A DNA stretch of 64,000 bases from Polynucleobacter necessarius (GTDB taxonomy: Bacteria; Pseudomonadota; Gammaproteobacteria; Burkholderiales; Burkholderiaceae), in the NCBI RefSeq assembly GCF_900095215.1, contig NZ_LT606949.1, positions 628,709-692,708 on the forward strand. Direction: 5' to 3'. Positions 48,857-57,550 of this stretch are shown one piece after another. The notes under the pieces were generated by a model that was not told the DNA's origin, did no database searches, and worked only from the letters and a program-made list of their open reading frames with translations. The number at the start of each line of letters is the position of its first letter. The stretch's first letter is position 1. The position numbers were made by a program, and so were the translations under genes.

Positions 48857-50068
48857 GTGAAGGCTGCGCTAGATTTGCATTTTGATTGTCCTGTTATTAC
48901 CGTTGCCGGAACGAATGGCAAGGGATCTACTTGTGCTTTTTTAGAAAGCATTCTGCTGGCTTCTGGCTATCGTGTCGGTTGCCATACATCGCCGCATCTG
49001 TTGCAGTTTAATGAACGTGCTCGCATTAACGGCGAGAACGTTAATGACAATCTCTTGCTTGAGCATTTTGTCGCTGTAGAAAAAGCGCGCGTGAGTTTGA
49101 TTGATGCCCCAACGTTGACTTATTTTGAGTTCACCACTTTAGCGATCATGCATTTGTTCGCTAAATCCAATTTAGATGCGGTTGTTTTAGAGGTCGGAAT
49201 GGGTGGGCGTTTAGATGCGGTCAATATCGTTGATGCGGATTGCGCAATCGTCACTAGCATCGATATTGATCATGCGGATTTCTTGGGTGGGACACGCGAG
49301 GCCATTGGTTTAGAAAAAGCGGGCATTTTCCGTCCAGGACATATTGCGGTTTGTGGCGATCCCGTGCCTCCTCAATCACTCATTGATTATGCGGCAAAGC
49401 TAGGTTGTGATCTTTGGTTGCAGGGACGTGATTACAACTTCCAAGGTGATAAGCAGCAATGGGGTTGGGCCGGGCGCAATAAACGCTTTAGCGGATTGGG
49501 TTATCCAGCCCTCAGAGGGGCAAACCAAATACTCAATGCCTCAGCTGTAATCGCTGTTTTGATGGCCTTGCATCAGAGATTGCCGGTGAGCGCCCAAGAC
49601 ATTCGTAATGGATTCGCTTTGGTCGAGTTACCGGGGCGCTTCCAGGTGCTTCCAGGGCAGCCTACGGTGGTCTTGGATGTGGCTCACAATCCCCATGCGG
49701 CAGCCACCTTGGCCCAAGGTCTCGATAAGATGGGTTATCACCCTTATACCTATGCCATTTTTGGGGCGATGGCCGATAAGGACATTGAGGGGGTTATTAA
49801 ACCTCTTTTGGATATTGTGGATTTCTGGTTTTGCACAGATTTGCCTATGTCCAGGGCGGCTAGCGCCAAGGTCTTGGCCGAGAAGCTTGAGGCCATGGGC
49901 GTAAAGCCTAAAAATGGAGCAGATGGCGGTATCGAAATCTTCGAAAACCCTGCTTTAGCGTATCAAAAAGCGCTGTCTTGGGCGGGTGAGGGTGATAGAA
50001 TTGTTACCTTCGGATCCTTCTATACCGTTGCAGGCGTAATAACTTACCGAAACAGCCAGGCTCACTGA
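48857..50068 (+). CDS. folC: Folylpolyglutamate/dihydrofolate synthase, 5' end uncertain
   Basis: Adds glutamate to dihydropteroate and folates. It shows P-loop VAGTNGKGSTCAFLES, VLEVGMGGRLDAVN, TSIDIDHADFLG, and VLDVAHNPHAAATLA in the C-terminal domain. The frame from GTG at 48857 (403 residues) omits about 35 residues that are still readable upstream in frame (PTKPHIFSSLEAFLSHLE, then PPIGIDRGLERIN) back to a TGA near 48746, with no start codon between. A TTG at 48745 in another frame (MSS...) would join that sequence if one base near 48752 were removed. So either a start-proximal frameshift has occurred, or translation begins internally at GTG; the core is intact. Confidence 0.85.
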   Translation: MKAALDLHFDCPVITVAGTNGKGSTCAFLESILLASGYRVGCHTSPHLLQFNERARINGENVNDNLLLEHFVAVEKARVSLIDAPTLTYFEFTTLAIMHLFAKSNLDAVVLEVGMGGRLDAVNIVDADCAIVTSIDIDHADFLGGTREAIGLEKAGIFRPGHIAVCGDPVPPQSLIDYAAKLGCDLWLQGRDYNFQGDKQQWGWAGRNKRFSGLGYPALRGANQILNASAVIAVLMALHQRLPVSAQDIRNGFALVELPGRFQVLPGQPTVVLDVAHNPHAAATLAQGLDKMGYHPYTYAIFGAMADKDIEGVIKPLLDIVDFWFCTDLPMSRAASAKVLAEKLEAMGVKPKNGADGGIEIFENPALAYQKALSWAGEGDRIVTFGSFYTVAGVITYRNSQAH

Positions 50069-50071
50069 TCC

Positions 50072-50884
50072 ATGATTCGTTTACCAAGCTTTTTTAAGCG
50101 AAAAACCCAGTCTAATGACCTTGCAAAAGGCTCAAGGGGTGGTCGCGCAGCCAAAAGAGTGGCGTCACGTAGTTTTCAGCGTGCAGCAGAGGCTGAGGAG
50201 CTTGCTCTTACAGAGGATCCAGAACAACAAAGAGCGCGTCATCGTCTTATTGGCGCCGCTGTCTTGGTACTCATTGCTGTGGTTGGCTTGCCCCGTATTT
50301 TGGATAACAAGCCAAAGTCGGCTCCAAACGATATCGCCGTCAATATTGTTACCAGCTTGCCCATTCCCGGCGCTGAAACCAAGGGTGAAGAAAAGTCAAA
50401 AGCAGAAGCGCCAGTTGAGCCTGCTAAAGAAGCCCCTAAAGTTGCAGTAACGCCCGCACCAGAAGCAAAGGCAGAGCCTAAGCCAGAGGTGAAGTCAGAA
50501 GCTAAGCCAGCGGCGCCTGCTGTAAATAAATCTGGCGCATTGGGTTTGGCGGCAGGTGAGGAAGTGGTTGCGGCAAGTACTCCTAAAGTGGAGTCTAAGC
50601 CTAAGGCTGATGAAGTTAGTAAACCAAGCACATCAACTGGTTCTGGAAAGTTCGTTATTCAGATTGGTGCTTTCGCATCTGAAGAGCGCGCTAAGGGTTG
50701 GGTCGCAAAACTCAAAGAACAAAAGATGCCGAACTATGTCTTAAACAAGACGGGTAGTGATGGGGCGAAGTTATATGTTCTGCGTGCTGGGCCGTACACC
50801 GACAAAGATGCAGCTGAGGCGGCGGAAAAGAAAATTAAGGCAATGGGTCTTGCGCCAAGACTCGTTGAATCCGGCAAGCAATAA
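50072..50884 (+). CDS. dedD: SPOR-domain cell-division protein (DedD-like)
   Basis: Inner-membrane protein with a cytoplasmic N-terminus rich in Arg/Lys, one membrane helix (LIGAAVLVLIAVVGLP, about residues 60-75), a long Ala/Pro/Lys/Glu linker (about 100-190) and a C-terminal SPOR domain (GKFVIQIGAFASEERAKGW, YVLRAGPYTDKDAAEAA). SPOR domains bind denuded septal peptidoglycan. The place between folC and cvpA is the usual one for this gene. The stop overlaps the cvpA ATG. Confidence 0.88.
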   Translation: MIRLPSFFKRKTQSNDLAKGSRGGRAAKRVASRSFQRAAEAEELALTEDPEQQRARHRLIGAAVLVLIAVVGLPRILDNKPKSAPNDIAVNIVTSLPIPGAETKGEEKSKAEAPVEPAKEAPKVAVTPAPEAKAEPKPEVKSEAKPAAPAVNKSGALGLAAGEEVVAASTPKVESKPKADEVSKPSTSTGSGKFVIQIGAFASEERAKGWVAKLKEQKMPNYVLNKTGSDGAKLYVLRAGPYTDKDAAEAAEKKIKAMGLAPRLVESGKQ

Positions 50885-51432
50885 TGGAATACCTATCCAC
50901 CCTCAAGCTAACATCGGTGGATTACTTCACCCTAGTTGTGCTCCTAGTTTCCGCCTTGGTTGGAATTTCTCGTGGATTGTTTAAAGAAGTTCTCGCTTTA
51001 GCGTCTTGGTTTGCCGCAGCTTGGATTGCTTATCACTATAGTACTTACCTCTCTACAGAATGGCTCTCTACTTTCCATTTGGATGAGTGGCTGAGCCTTG
51101 GAGTGAGCTTTCTTATTCTCTTCATCCTCACCTTCATTGTTTGTGGTTTGTTTGGTGGGGTAGTGCAAAAAATTATTTTGTCAGTTGGGCTGAGTTTGAC
51201 TGATCGTTTCCTTGGTTTGATATTGGGCGTGCTTCGTGGCGGCCTGATCGTGGTGGTTTTTGCCACCCTAGCAGCACTCACCCCAATTCCACAAAGCATG
51301 GCTTGGAAGAATGCTATTACTAGGCCGGCGATTGATATGGCAACCGGTTTAATTAAAGGTTGGCTACCCGCTGACTGGGCTAAACAATTAGGTGATGCTA
51401 TGCCTAAAGTTACCCAACACCATTACTCCTAA
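50884..51432 (+). CDS. cvpA: CvpA family protein
   Basis: Inner-membrane protein of about 180 residues with four to five hydrophobic segments (YFTLVVLLVSALVGISRGLFK; LFGGVVQKIILSVGLSLTDRF; FLGLILGVLRGGLIVVVFAT). The GISRGLFKEVLALASW and LTDRFLGLILGVLRG stretches are the family signature. Linked to colicin V secretion in E. coli and, as here, placed just before purF. Intact. Confidence 0.92.
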   Translation: MEYLSTLKLTSVDYFTLVVLLVSALVGISRGLFKEVLALASWFAAAWIAYHYSTYLSTEWLSTFHLDEWLSLGVSFLILFILTFIVCGLFGGVVQKIILSVGLSLTDRFLGLILGVLRGGLIVVVFATLAALTPIPQSMAWKNAITRPAIDMATGLIKGWLPADWAKQLGDAMPKVTQHHYS

Positions 51433-51455
51433 ATTCACAATAGGAATCTAGAGAT

Positions 51456-52994
51456 ATGTGCGGCGTCGTCGGAACCGTTTCCCACTCACCAGTAAATCAA
51501 CTTCTCTATGATGCGTTGTTGCTCTTGCAACATCGCGGTCAAGATGCCGCAGGTATTGCGACGATGAATGGTAATTCGTTCACGATGCACAAAGCCAACG
51601 GTCTTGTAAGGGGTGTTTTCAGAACGCGCAATATGCGCAGCTTAGTTGGTAATGCGGGTATTGGTCAGGTGCGTTACCCAACTGCTGGTTCTGCGAGTAG
51701 CGAAGAAGAGGCGCAACCTTTTTATGTCAGCGCACCTTATGGCATTATCTTGGCGCATAACGGTAATCTTACTAACGCACCAAGTTTGCGCGTAGAGATG
51801 GCCTATCGTGATCGTCGTCACATCAATACCAGTTCCGATACCGAAGTATTGTTGAACGTATTGGCCGATGAGCTGCAAAAAGAAACTAATAGCGCAGCGC
51901 TTGATGAGGTTGCGATGTTTAACGCAGTGACTGGTGTCACCAGTCGTGTTAAGGGTTCCTATGCTGTTGTATCACTGATTGCTGGTTATGGTTTGTTAGC
52001 CTTCCGAGATCAGTATGGTATTCGTCCTCTTTGCATTGGACGTATCGATACGCCTCAAGGTCCTGAGTGGATGATTGCATCAGAGTCTGTGGCGCTTGAA
52101 GGTCTTGGCTTTACGTTTGTGCGCGACGTTAATCCAGGCGAGGCGATTTACATTGATTTAGATGGCAATTTTTACTCATGTCAGTGCGCGCCTAATGCCG
52201 TGCTGACCCCTTGCATATTTGAATATGTTTACATGGCTCGTCCTGACTCCACGATTGATGGTGTCACCGTCTATAACGTGCGTATGCGCATGGGTGATTA
52301 TTTAGCCGAGAAGATTCGTCAAGAGACTAATGTCGATGAGATCGATGTGGTGATGCCGATTCCGGATTCTAGCCGTCCTGCAGCAATGCAAGTGGCAAAA
52401 AACTTGGGTGTAGATTACCGCGAAGGCTTTTTTAAGAACCGTTACATCGGCCGCACCTTCATCATGCCAGGGCAGGCTGTTCGCAAGAAGTCAGTACGTC
52501 AAAAACTCAATGCTATGCGGATTGAGTTCAAAGATAAAACGGTATTGATTGTGGATGACTCGATTGTGCGTGGAACAACCTCATTTGAGATTGTGCAGAT
52601 GGCGCGTGAATCTGGCGCGAAGAAAGTGATCTTTGCATCAGCGACGCCTCCAGTTCGCTTCCCCAACGTCTATGGTATTGATATGCCTACTCGCAGCGAG
52701 TTGGTTGCCTATGGTCGTACCGATGAAGAAATTAATAAGATGATTGGCGCCGATCAACTCATCTATCAAAGTATTGAAGATATGAAGCAGGCGGTGAGGG
52801 ATGTTAATCCAGATCTCAAGAACTTTGAGGCATCTTGTTTTGATGGTAACTACATCACAGGTGACATCACTGAGTCTTATTTGGATGCTTTGGAGGTCGC
52901 TAGAAATACCTCGGCTGCTAAAGCCGATCGCCAAAAGGATTCAAGCGATTTTGCCCGCTCTCAACTTCATCTACATTTGGCTATCGAAGACTAA
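51456..52994 (+). CDS. purF: Amidophosphoribosyltransferase
   Basis: First committed step of purine synthesis. The 512 residues start MCGVVGTVSHSPVNQLLYD, with the glutaminase nucleophile Cys2, then LQHRGQDAAGIAT, GQVRYPTAGSAS, and the PRPP-binding VLIVDDSIVRGTTSFEIVQM. A purine-type ribosome site precedes ATG. Intact. Confidence 0.97.
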   Translation: MCGVVGTVSHSPVNQLLYDALLLLQHRGQDAAGIATMNGNSFTMHKANGLVRGVFRTRNMRSLVGNAGIGQVRYPTAGSASSEEEAQPFYVSAPYGIILAHNGNLTNAPSLRVEMAYRDRRHINTSSDTEVLLNVLADELQKETNSAALDEVAMFNAVTGVTSRVKGSYAVVSLIAGYGLLAFRDQYGIRPLCIGRIDTPQGPEWMIASESVALEGLGFTFVRDVNPGEAIYIDLDGNFYSCQCAPNAVLTPCIFEYVYMARPDSTIDGVTVYNVRMRMGDYLAEKIRQETNVDEIDVVMPIPDSSRPAAMQVAKNLGVDYREGFFKNRYIGRTFIMPGQAVRKKSVRQKLNAMRIEFKDKTVLIVDDSIVRGTTSFEIVQMARESGAKKVIFASATPPVRFPNVYGIDMPTRSELVAYGRTDEEINKMIGADQLIYQSIEDMKQAVRDVNPDLKNFEASCFDGNYITGDITESYLDALEVARNTSAAKADRQKDSSDFARSQLHLHLAIED

Positions 52995-53054
52995 AAAGCG
53001 ACAGGAATTTGCCTCATCCGAGGCCAATCCGCAATTCGGTGTCAAAATAGCAGC

Positions 53055-54263
53055 ATGAAGAGCAAAACCACACGCAAAAAACCGAATTTTTTTAAGCTAG
53101 CGCTTGAGACCTTGTCGGTCCGCGCTGGTACACGTCGTACGGCCGAGTATCAAGAGCACTCAGAGGCGATGTTTCTTACTTCTAGTTTCTGTTTTCATAG
53201 TGCTGAGTTAGCGGCCGATGGTTTTGCACATACGGATCAAGGCTTTATCTATTCGCGCTTTACCAATCCTACAGTGAGTATGTTTCAAGAGCGCTTAGCC
53301 GCCTTGGAGGGTGGTGCGGCTTGCATTGCTACTGCTTCTGGCATGTCTGCCATTTTGACCATGGCGATGGCGCATTTGCAAGCGGGTGATCATGTCGTTT
53401 GTTCTCGCTCCGTATTTGGCGCAACGATTCAATTATTCACAAACATCTTGGGTCGCTTTGGTATTACAACGACTTATGTTGATTTGGCTGATACCAAGTC
53501 ATGGCAGGCTGCTGTCCAGCCAAACACTAAACTCTTTTATTTAGAGACGCCATCCAATCCCTTGACTGAGATTACGGATATCAAAGCAATTTCTAAGATT
53601 GCCAAGAAGACCAAAGCATTATTTGCGGTGGATAACTGCTTCTGCACGCCAGCTTTGCAAAAACCCCTCTCTTTGGGTGCTGATGTGGTCATCCATTCAG
53701 CCACTAAATACTTGGATGGTCAGGGGCGCGTTGTTGGTGGTGCGATTGTAGGTAGCAATGATTTCATTATGGGCAAGGTATTTCCTTATGTGCGCACAGC
53801 CGGTCCAACCCTCTCCGCATTTAATGCCTGGGTATTCCTGAAGGGCTTAGAAACTTTAGAGCTTCGCATGAAGCAGCAAAGTCAAAATGCGTTCGCGCTG
53901 GCGCAATGGTTGGAGAAGCAGCCTGGCGTTGAGCGTGTTTACCATCCGGGTCTGAAGTCCCATCCACAACATGATTTGGCTAAGCGCCAACAAAAAGAGG
54001 GTGGCGCGATTTTGTCTTTCACCTTAAAGGGTGGAAAGAGGGCGGCATTCAAACTTATTAACCAAACCAAGCTTTGCTCGATCACCGCAAACTTGGGTGA
54101 TACCCGCACGACGATTACGCATCCGGCTACAACGACGCATTGCAGAGTATCACCAGAGGTTCGAAAAGCCGCAGCCATCTCCGATGGCTTGGTGCGAATT
54201 GCTGTAGGGCTTGAAAACATCAACGATTTAAAGAATGATCTCGTTGGCGGACTCAAAAAATAA
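53055..54263 (+). CDS. metZ: O-succinylhomoserine sulfhydrylase
   Basis: PLP enzyme of the Cys/Met gamma-synthase family making homocysteine from O-succinylhomoserine and sulfide. The 402 residues show LALETLSVRAGTRRT at the N-terminus, SRFTNPTVSMFQERLAALE, the PLP lysine in IHSATKYLDGQGRVVGG, and the MetZ-like end TITHPATTTHCRVSPE. The purF-metZ link is widespread in beta/gamma-proteobacteria. Since it uses sulfide directly, it connects to sulfur supply. Intact. Confidence 0.94.
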   Translation: MKSKTTRKKPNFFKLALETLSVRAGTRRTAEYQEHSEAMFLTSSFCFHSAELAADGFAHTDQGFIYSRFTNPTVSMFQERLAALEGGAACIATASGMSAILTMAMAHLQAGDHVVCSRSVFGATIQLFTNILGRFGITTTYVDLADTKSWQAAVQPNTKLFYLETPSNPLTEITDIKAISKIAKKTKALFAVDNCFCTPALQKPLSLGADVVIHSATKYLDGQGRVVGGAIVGSNDFIMGKVFPYVRTAGPTLSAFNAWVFLKGLETLELRMKQQSQNAFALAQWLEKQPGVERVYHPGLKSHPQHDLAKRQQKEGGAILSFTLKGGKRAAFKLINQTKLCSITANLGDTRTTITHPATTTHCRVSPEVRKAAAISDGLVRIAVGLENINDLKNDLVGGLKK

Positions 54264-54285
54264 TCAAGTTCATCAGGACGGGCTC

Positions 54286-54901
54286 ATGGGATTCTCCGAT
54301 GCCACTCAGTTCTGGAATGAACGTTTTGATAAAGAAGAGTTCATCTTCGGCAAAGAGCCAAATGAATATCTGGTTGAGAAAACAGAACAATACCTAAGGC
54401 CCAAAGATAGGGTGCTATGTATCGCTGATGGCGAGGGGCGCAATGGCGTCTGGCTTGCTAAGCAAGGTATGCAAGTAGTTGGCTTTGATGCATCGGATAT
54501 CGCCCTGGCCAAGGCAAGGCAGTTTGCCAAAGATAATCAAGTAGAAGTCGAGTATTCATTTTCGGATACGGATAGCTATGCTTGGCCTGAAAATACTTAC
54601 GATGCCGTGATTGGTATCTTCATACAGTCCGCTGATTCAGCAATGCGCGCCAGAATATTCCAACAGGCATATAAGGGCGATCAGGCCGGGCGGTCTCTTG
54701 TCTTCAGGGCTATACGCCTAAGCAGTTAGATTACAAAACTGGTGGATCATCTTTAGTGGAGCAGCTGTACACAGAAGAGTTGATTAGAGATCTTGCTAAA
54801 GAGTTTCAGATCATAGAGCGTGTTCGTTACGAGAAAGAACTCTCTGAACGCCCAAGACATACGGGGATGTCTGCTATTTTGGGCTTAGTAGCTAAAAAGT
54901 G
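54286..54901 (+). pseudogene. Class I SAM-dependent methyltransferase (TehB-like), frameshifted
   Basis: The frame from ATG at 54286 reads FWNERFDKEEFIFGKEPNEY, then a SAM site (RVLCIADGEGRNGVWLAKQG, VVGFDASDIALAKA). After MRARIFQQAY the frame shifts near 54670 (GG run) and again near 54705. The remaining frame, QGYTPKQLDYKTGGSS to SAILGLVAKK, ends at TGA 54899-54901. Family members methylate small molecules such as thiols or tellurite; the substrate is unknown. Follows metZ by 22 bases. Confidence 0.87.
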
Positions 54902-54931
54902 AGTTTTCCCTGATGAGGGTTGTTTAAAAAT

Positions 54932-54957
54932 AAAAAGACTGCCAAGGCAGTCTTTTT
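54932..54957. terminator. Bidirectional rho-independent terminator
   Basis: A near-perfect palindromic hairpin: AAAAAGACTGCC / GGCAGTCTTTTT with a minimal AA loop (effectively CAAG). It separates the methyltransferase remnant (plus) from the converging HiPIP gene (minus). Confidence 0.9.
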
Positions 54958-54995
54958 ATCTATTGAAACAATTCGACTAAAAATGAACGGCTAAC

Positions 54996-55304
54996 CTAAG
55001 CTTTCTTGGCATAAGCAGAGCACCAGCCTTTACCTGCAACCTTCTGCGTTCCAAATAATGAACAGCCCCCAGTCGCATCGCCTGCTTTGCCTTGGAACAG
55101 TGCGCAGTTATCGCACTCCTGGCCGGCAGCATATTTTGCATACTTAGCCTTATCAACAGTTGTTGCATTGACTTTGTACCCCAATGCGGCAGCTTGTGGA
55201 TCAGTTTCAGAAACCATTGCTTGGGCTTGAACTTTACCGTTTAATGCAAGAGTGCAAGCGCCAGCGGCAGACAAAACCATAAATTGGCGACGACTATTTT
55301 TCAT
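54996..55304 (-). CDS. hip: High-potential iron-sulfur protein (HiPIP)
   Basis: Small periplasmic [4Fe-4S] electron carrier. The 102 residues have a Tat-type signal (SRRQFMVLSAAGACTLAL, cut near VQA) and the HiPIP cysteine pattern C64-x2-C67-x13-C81-x13-C95 (ECDNCALFQG, GGCSLFG, KGWCSAYAKK). May donate electrons to an oxidase or take part in sulfur-compound oxidation; the sulfur genes nearby fit the latter but do not prove it. Intact. Confidence 0.93.
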   Translation of the reverse strand: MKNSRRQFMVLSAAGACTLALNGKVQAQAMVSETDPQAAALGYKVNATTVDKAKYAKYAAGQECDNCALFQGKAGDATGGCSLFGTQKVAGKGWCSAYAKKA

Positions 55305-55437
55305 AAGAGCTCTCCAGTATTTGGATGGATAAAAAGATTAAATAACTAGCTAAATTGCATATCAAATGGGATAGCACCATCAACAATAGGGGTTTCTCAG
55401 TATTAAGTTTAATCAAGCTTGGCTCCACACTACATAA

Positions 55438-55455
55438 ATATGCATAAATGCGTAT
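55438..55455. promoter_or_regulatory. Imperfect dyad upstream of the rhodanese remnant
   Basis: ATATGCATAAATGCGTAT: half-sites ATATGCAT and ATGCGTAT around AA, inverted with one mismatched pair. It lies 52-69 bases before the rhodanese ATG. The half-sites ATGCAT and ATGCGTAT recur in the dyad before the second ArsR gene (63561-63584), suggesting a common regulator. Confidence 0.35.
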
Positions 55456-55506
55456 AGAAGCATTTAAATTAGCGTTTCATATCAAAACGATGCAAAAAGG
55501 GGTTTT

Positions 55507-56076
55507 ATGAAAAGGTTTCTTTCTCTTGGTCTGATGTTGTTTTCAGGTTTTGCCGCAGCGCAAACCGGTACACCCGCCAATCCAGAGTTGCTACAAATTA
55601 TTGATAGGTCTACAAATTTTGTAGTCAAAACGGCCAAAGGACCAATTGAGATCACGCATGTAATGACGTCTTGTGCAAAAAATAAAGGTTGGCCACAACC
55701 TTTAATTCCGATTAAGGGCGTTATACCGGTTGATGAGATTGATGTTCTTAATGCATTAAATGACAAGGATTCGTGAGTGGTTGATGATCGCGTTAAAGGC
55801 ACTATCCCTGGCTCTATTGGCATTCCATATACAGAAGTGGCAATGCGAATGGATGAATTAGGTTGCAAAAAGCCAGCCGCAGGATCAACTAAATGGGACT
55901 GCTCTAAGGCGAAGAAGGTTTATGCCTTCTGTAACAGACCAGTTTGCCCACAAAGTCCAATGGCGATGGCTGATATGACGCGCGATGGTTTTCACGCTAC
56001 TAAGATTTATTACTATCGTGGCGGTATGCTTGACTGGGATGCGTTGGGTCTAACCACCATTAAAGGTGAGTTTTAA
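55507..56076 (+). pseudogene. Exported rhodanese-like protein with an in-frame stop
   Basis: Starts with a signal peptide (KRFLSLGLMLFSGFAAAQ), then NPELLQIIDRSTNFVVKTA and a rhodanese-fold start. TGA at 55774-55776 interrupts. The same frame goes on with VVDDRVKGTIPGSIGIPYTE, a Cys-containing loop AFCNRPVCPQSPMAM (active-site region), and YRGGMLDWDALGL, ending at 56076. One codon change explains the break. The intact ancestor would be a 189-residue periplasmic sulfurtransferase. Confidence 0.85.
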
Positions 56077-56105
56077 ACCAAGCTTTATCGAAATTGATGC
56101 AAAAA

Positions 56106-56128
56106 GGGAGGTTAGACTCCCCGTTTTT
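56106..56128 (+). terminator. Rho-independent terminator after the rhodanese remnant
   Basis: GGGAG (56106-56110) pairs with CTCCC (56117-56121) across GTTAGA, flanked by five As before and GTTTTT after. It lies 30 bases downstream of the stop at 56076. Confidence 0.6.
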
Positions 56129-56191
56129 ATTGCACTCAAGCCGAATTACATGATGTAGCTCAAATGCTTGTCGTTATTTCATGTCAATAGC

Positions 56192-56234
56192 TTGACATTA
56201 AGTGTGAATTGTATAATATATAAATATATATTAT
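56192..56234 (+). promoter_or_regulatory. Promoter with an AT-rich dyad over the -10 region, before the YeeE genes
   Basis: TTGACA (56192-56197) and TAATAT (56214-56219), 16 bases apart, form a likely promoter. A perfect 22-bp dyad, arms ATAATATATA (56213-56222) and TATATATTAT (56225-56234) around AA, covers the -10. A dimeric repressor here would block transcription. The BigR-like protein encoded at 59177-59494 is the natural candidate, since BigR operators are AT-rich palindromes. Confidence 0.55.
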
Positions 56235-56260
56235 TAAATGGTTAAATGAAATGAGTAAAT

Positions 56261-56790
56261 ATGCTGAATAAAGTAGAGCAGAGTAAGCCGGCTCCATACA
56301 TGAATCCACTTTTAGCGGGCATTCTTCCCGGAGTGGTTTTGTTATTCACTTTTTTAGTCACAGGTCATGGGCTAGGGGCTACAGGCTTTACGACACGCTT
56401 AACAGCCTGGGTGGGAATGTATGTTGCCCAAGTTGCAACTAATGCAAACGACTACCTTGGTGGAATGGTCGAAGAGTGGAAGCCATTAAATGCATGGATT
56501 ACATGGCAGGTGCTTGGTTTAGCTATGGGTGCATTGCTGTCAGCCTTCTTGGCGAAAAGAATTCATATTCAAATGGACGGCAAAACATTTCTAGGTGGCT
56601 CTAAGCGTCCATGGACAGCTTGATTTGGCGGCATATCGGCTTGATTTGGCGCGCGAGTCGCAGCAGGTTGCACTAGCGGTCTTGGGCTTTCTGGAGCGGC
56701 GGTACTAAGTCTGACCGGCTTTACCTTCTTGGGAACGTTTTTTTTGCAGTTGGTTTATTGATAAGTCGTTTCTTGAAAGAAGGGAAATAA
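56261..56790 (+). pseudogene. YeeE/YedE sulfur-transport half-protein 1, broken
   Basis: N-terminal-type DUF395/YeeE membrane protein related to the thiosulfate transporter TsuA. The frame gives several helices (NPLLAGILPGVVLLFTFLVT; WITWQVLGLAMGALLSAFLA). It meets TGA at 56621-56623 and again at 56642-56644, then continues ARVAAGCTSGLGLSGAAVL, which contains the conserved transport Cys. An 8-base T run at 56738-56745 then shifts the frame before the end (AVGLLISRFLKEGK). The last stop is directly next to the second half-gene. Confidence 0.82.
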
Positions 56791-56791
56791 G

Positions 56792-57371
56792 ATGAGTGAG
56801 ATTCTTTCAGGTCTTTTGCTGGGATCAGCCTTTGGCTTTGTATTAGAGCGCGCAGGGTTTGGTAACCCAAATAAGTTAACTGGCCAGTTTCGTTTGACCG
56901 ATTGGTCTGTATTTAAAGTGATGTTCACGGCTATTGTGTTTGCCGCCGTAGGCCTCTTAATTTTGGAAAAGACAGGTCTTGTGGACGCGGGTAATTGATT
57001 TGTGCCTCCTGCATTTTTAGGTGCTGCTGCATTAGGTGGTGATTTGGTTGGTGCGGGATTTGCAATCGACGGGTATTGCCCGGGAACCGCGGTAGTGGGT
57101 TTGATGTCTGGGCGCATTGAGGCGGCGATCTTTTTGTGCGGATTAATACTGGGCACTGTATTGTTTGCGGGTATCTATCCAAGCATGGACTTCTTGAATG
57201 GACTTCTTGACGACCATGGGTGAATACGTAAAAGCAGATGCGCTGCCAGATGCTTTCAATATTTCGGGTTTATCAATCGCTGTTGGTATGGTTATCGCAG
57301 CGGTCGTAGTCTTTATCTTGGGTTCTTGGATGGCAAAGAAGTCCAAAGGCTCGGTTAGCTCGCAAGTTTAA
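56792..57371 (+). pseudogene. YeeE/YedE sulfur-transport half-protein 2, broken
   Basis: Starts MSEILSGLLLGSAFGFVLER after a GAAGGGAAA ribosome site. TGA at 56996-56998 interrupts (ancestral frame continues FVPPAFLGAAALGGDLVGA). The conserved Cys region IDGYCPGTAVVGLMSGRI follows. A 13-bp tandem duplication (57185-57210) then shifts the frame. The true C-terminus (TTMGEYVKADALPDAFNI, one more helix) ends at 57371. With half 1 it would have formed a PmpA/PmpB-like pair for importing a sulfur compound. Confidence 0.84.
57185..57210. repeat. 13-bp tandem duplication that frameshifts YeeE half 2
   Basis: ATGGACTTCTTGA is repeated perfectly (57185-57197, 57198-57210). Dropping one copy joins YPSMDFL to TTMGEYVKAD and restores the frame. 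Confidence 0.9.
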
Positions 57372-57389
57372 TTATTTGAAAGGCAAAAT

Positions 57390-57542
57390 ATGCCTAAGAA
57401 ATCAACTGTTGCTGCATTGGCGATCGCTTTGGCTGGTTTAGCAGCTGCGCCATTGGCGTATTCAGCGGATGCTCCTGTTGGTCCAACAAGCGCAGACCAA
57501 AAGAGCCCTTGTGGTCCTAAAAAACGTAAAGCCGCAGAGTAA
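57390..57542 (+). CDS. Small exported protein, 50 residues
   Basis: Begins with a Lys-rich start and hydrophobic signal sequence (MPKKSTVAALAIALAGLAAA, cut near AYSA), then a short Pro/Lys-rich tail with one Cys (QKSPCGPKKRKAAE). GAAAGG precedes the ATG. Unrecognised. Its place between the YeeE pair and the rhodanese suggests a periplasmic part in the sulfur module, possibly as a thiol carrier through its single Cys; that role is a guess. Confidence 0.6.
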   Translation: MPKKSTVAALAIALAGLAAAPLAYSADAPVGPTSADQKSPCGPKKRKAAE

Positions 57543-57550
57543 TTTAATTA

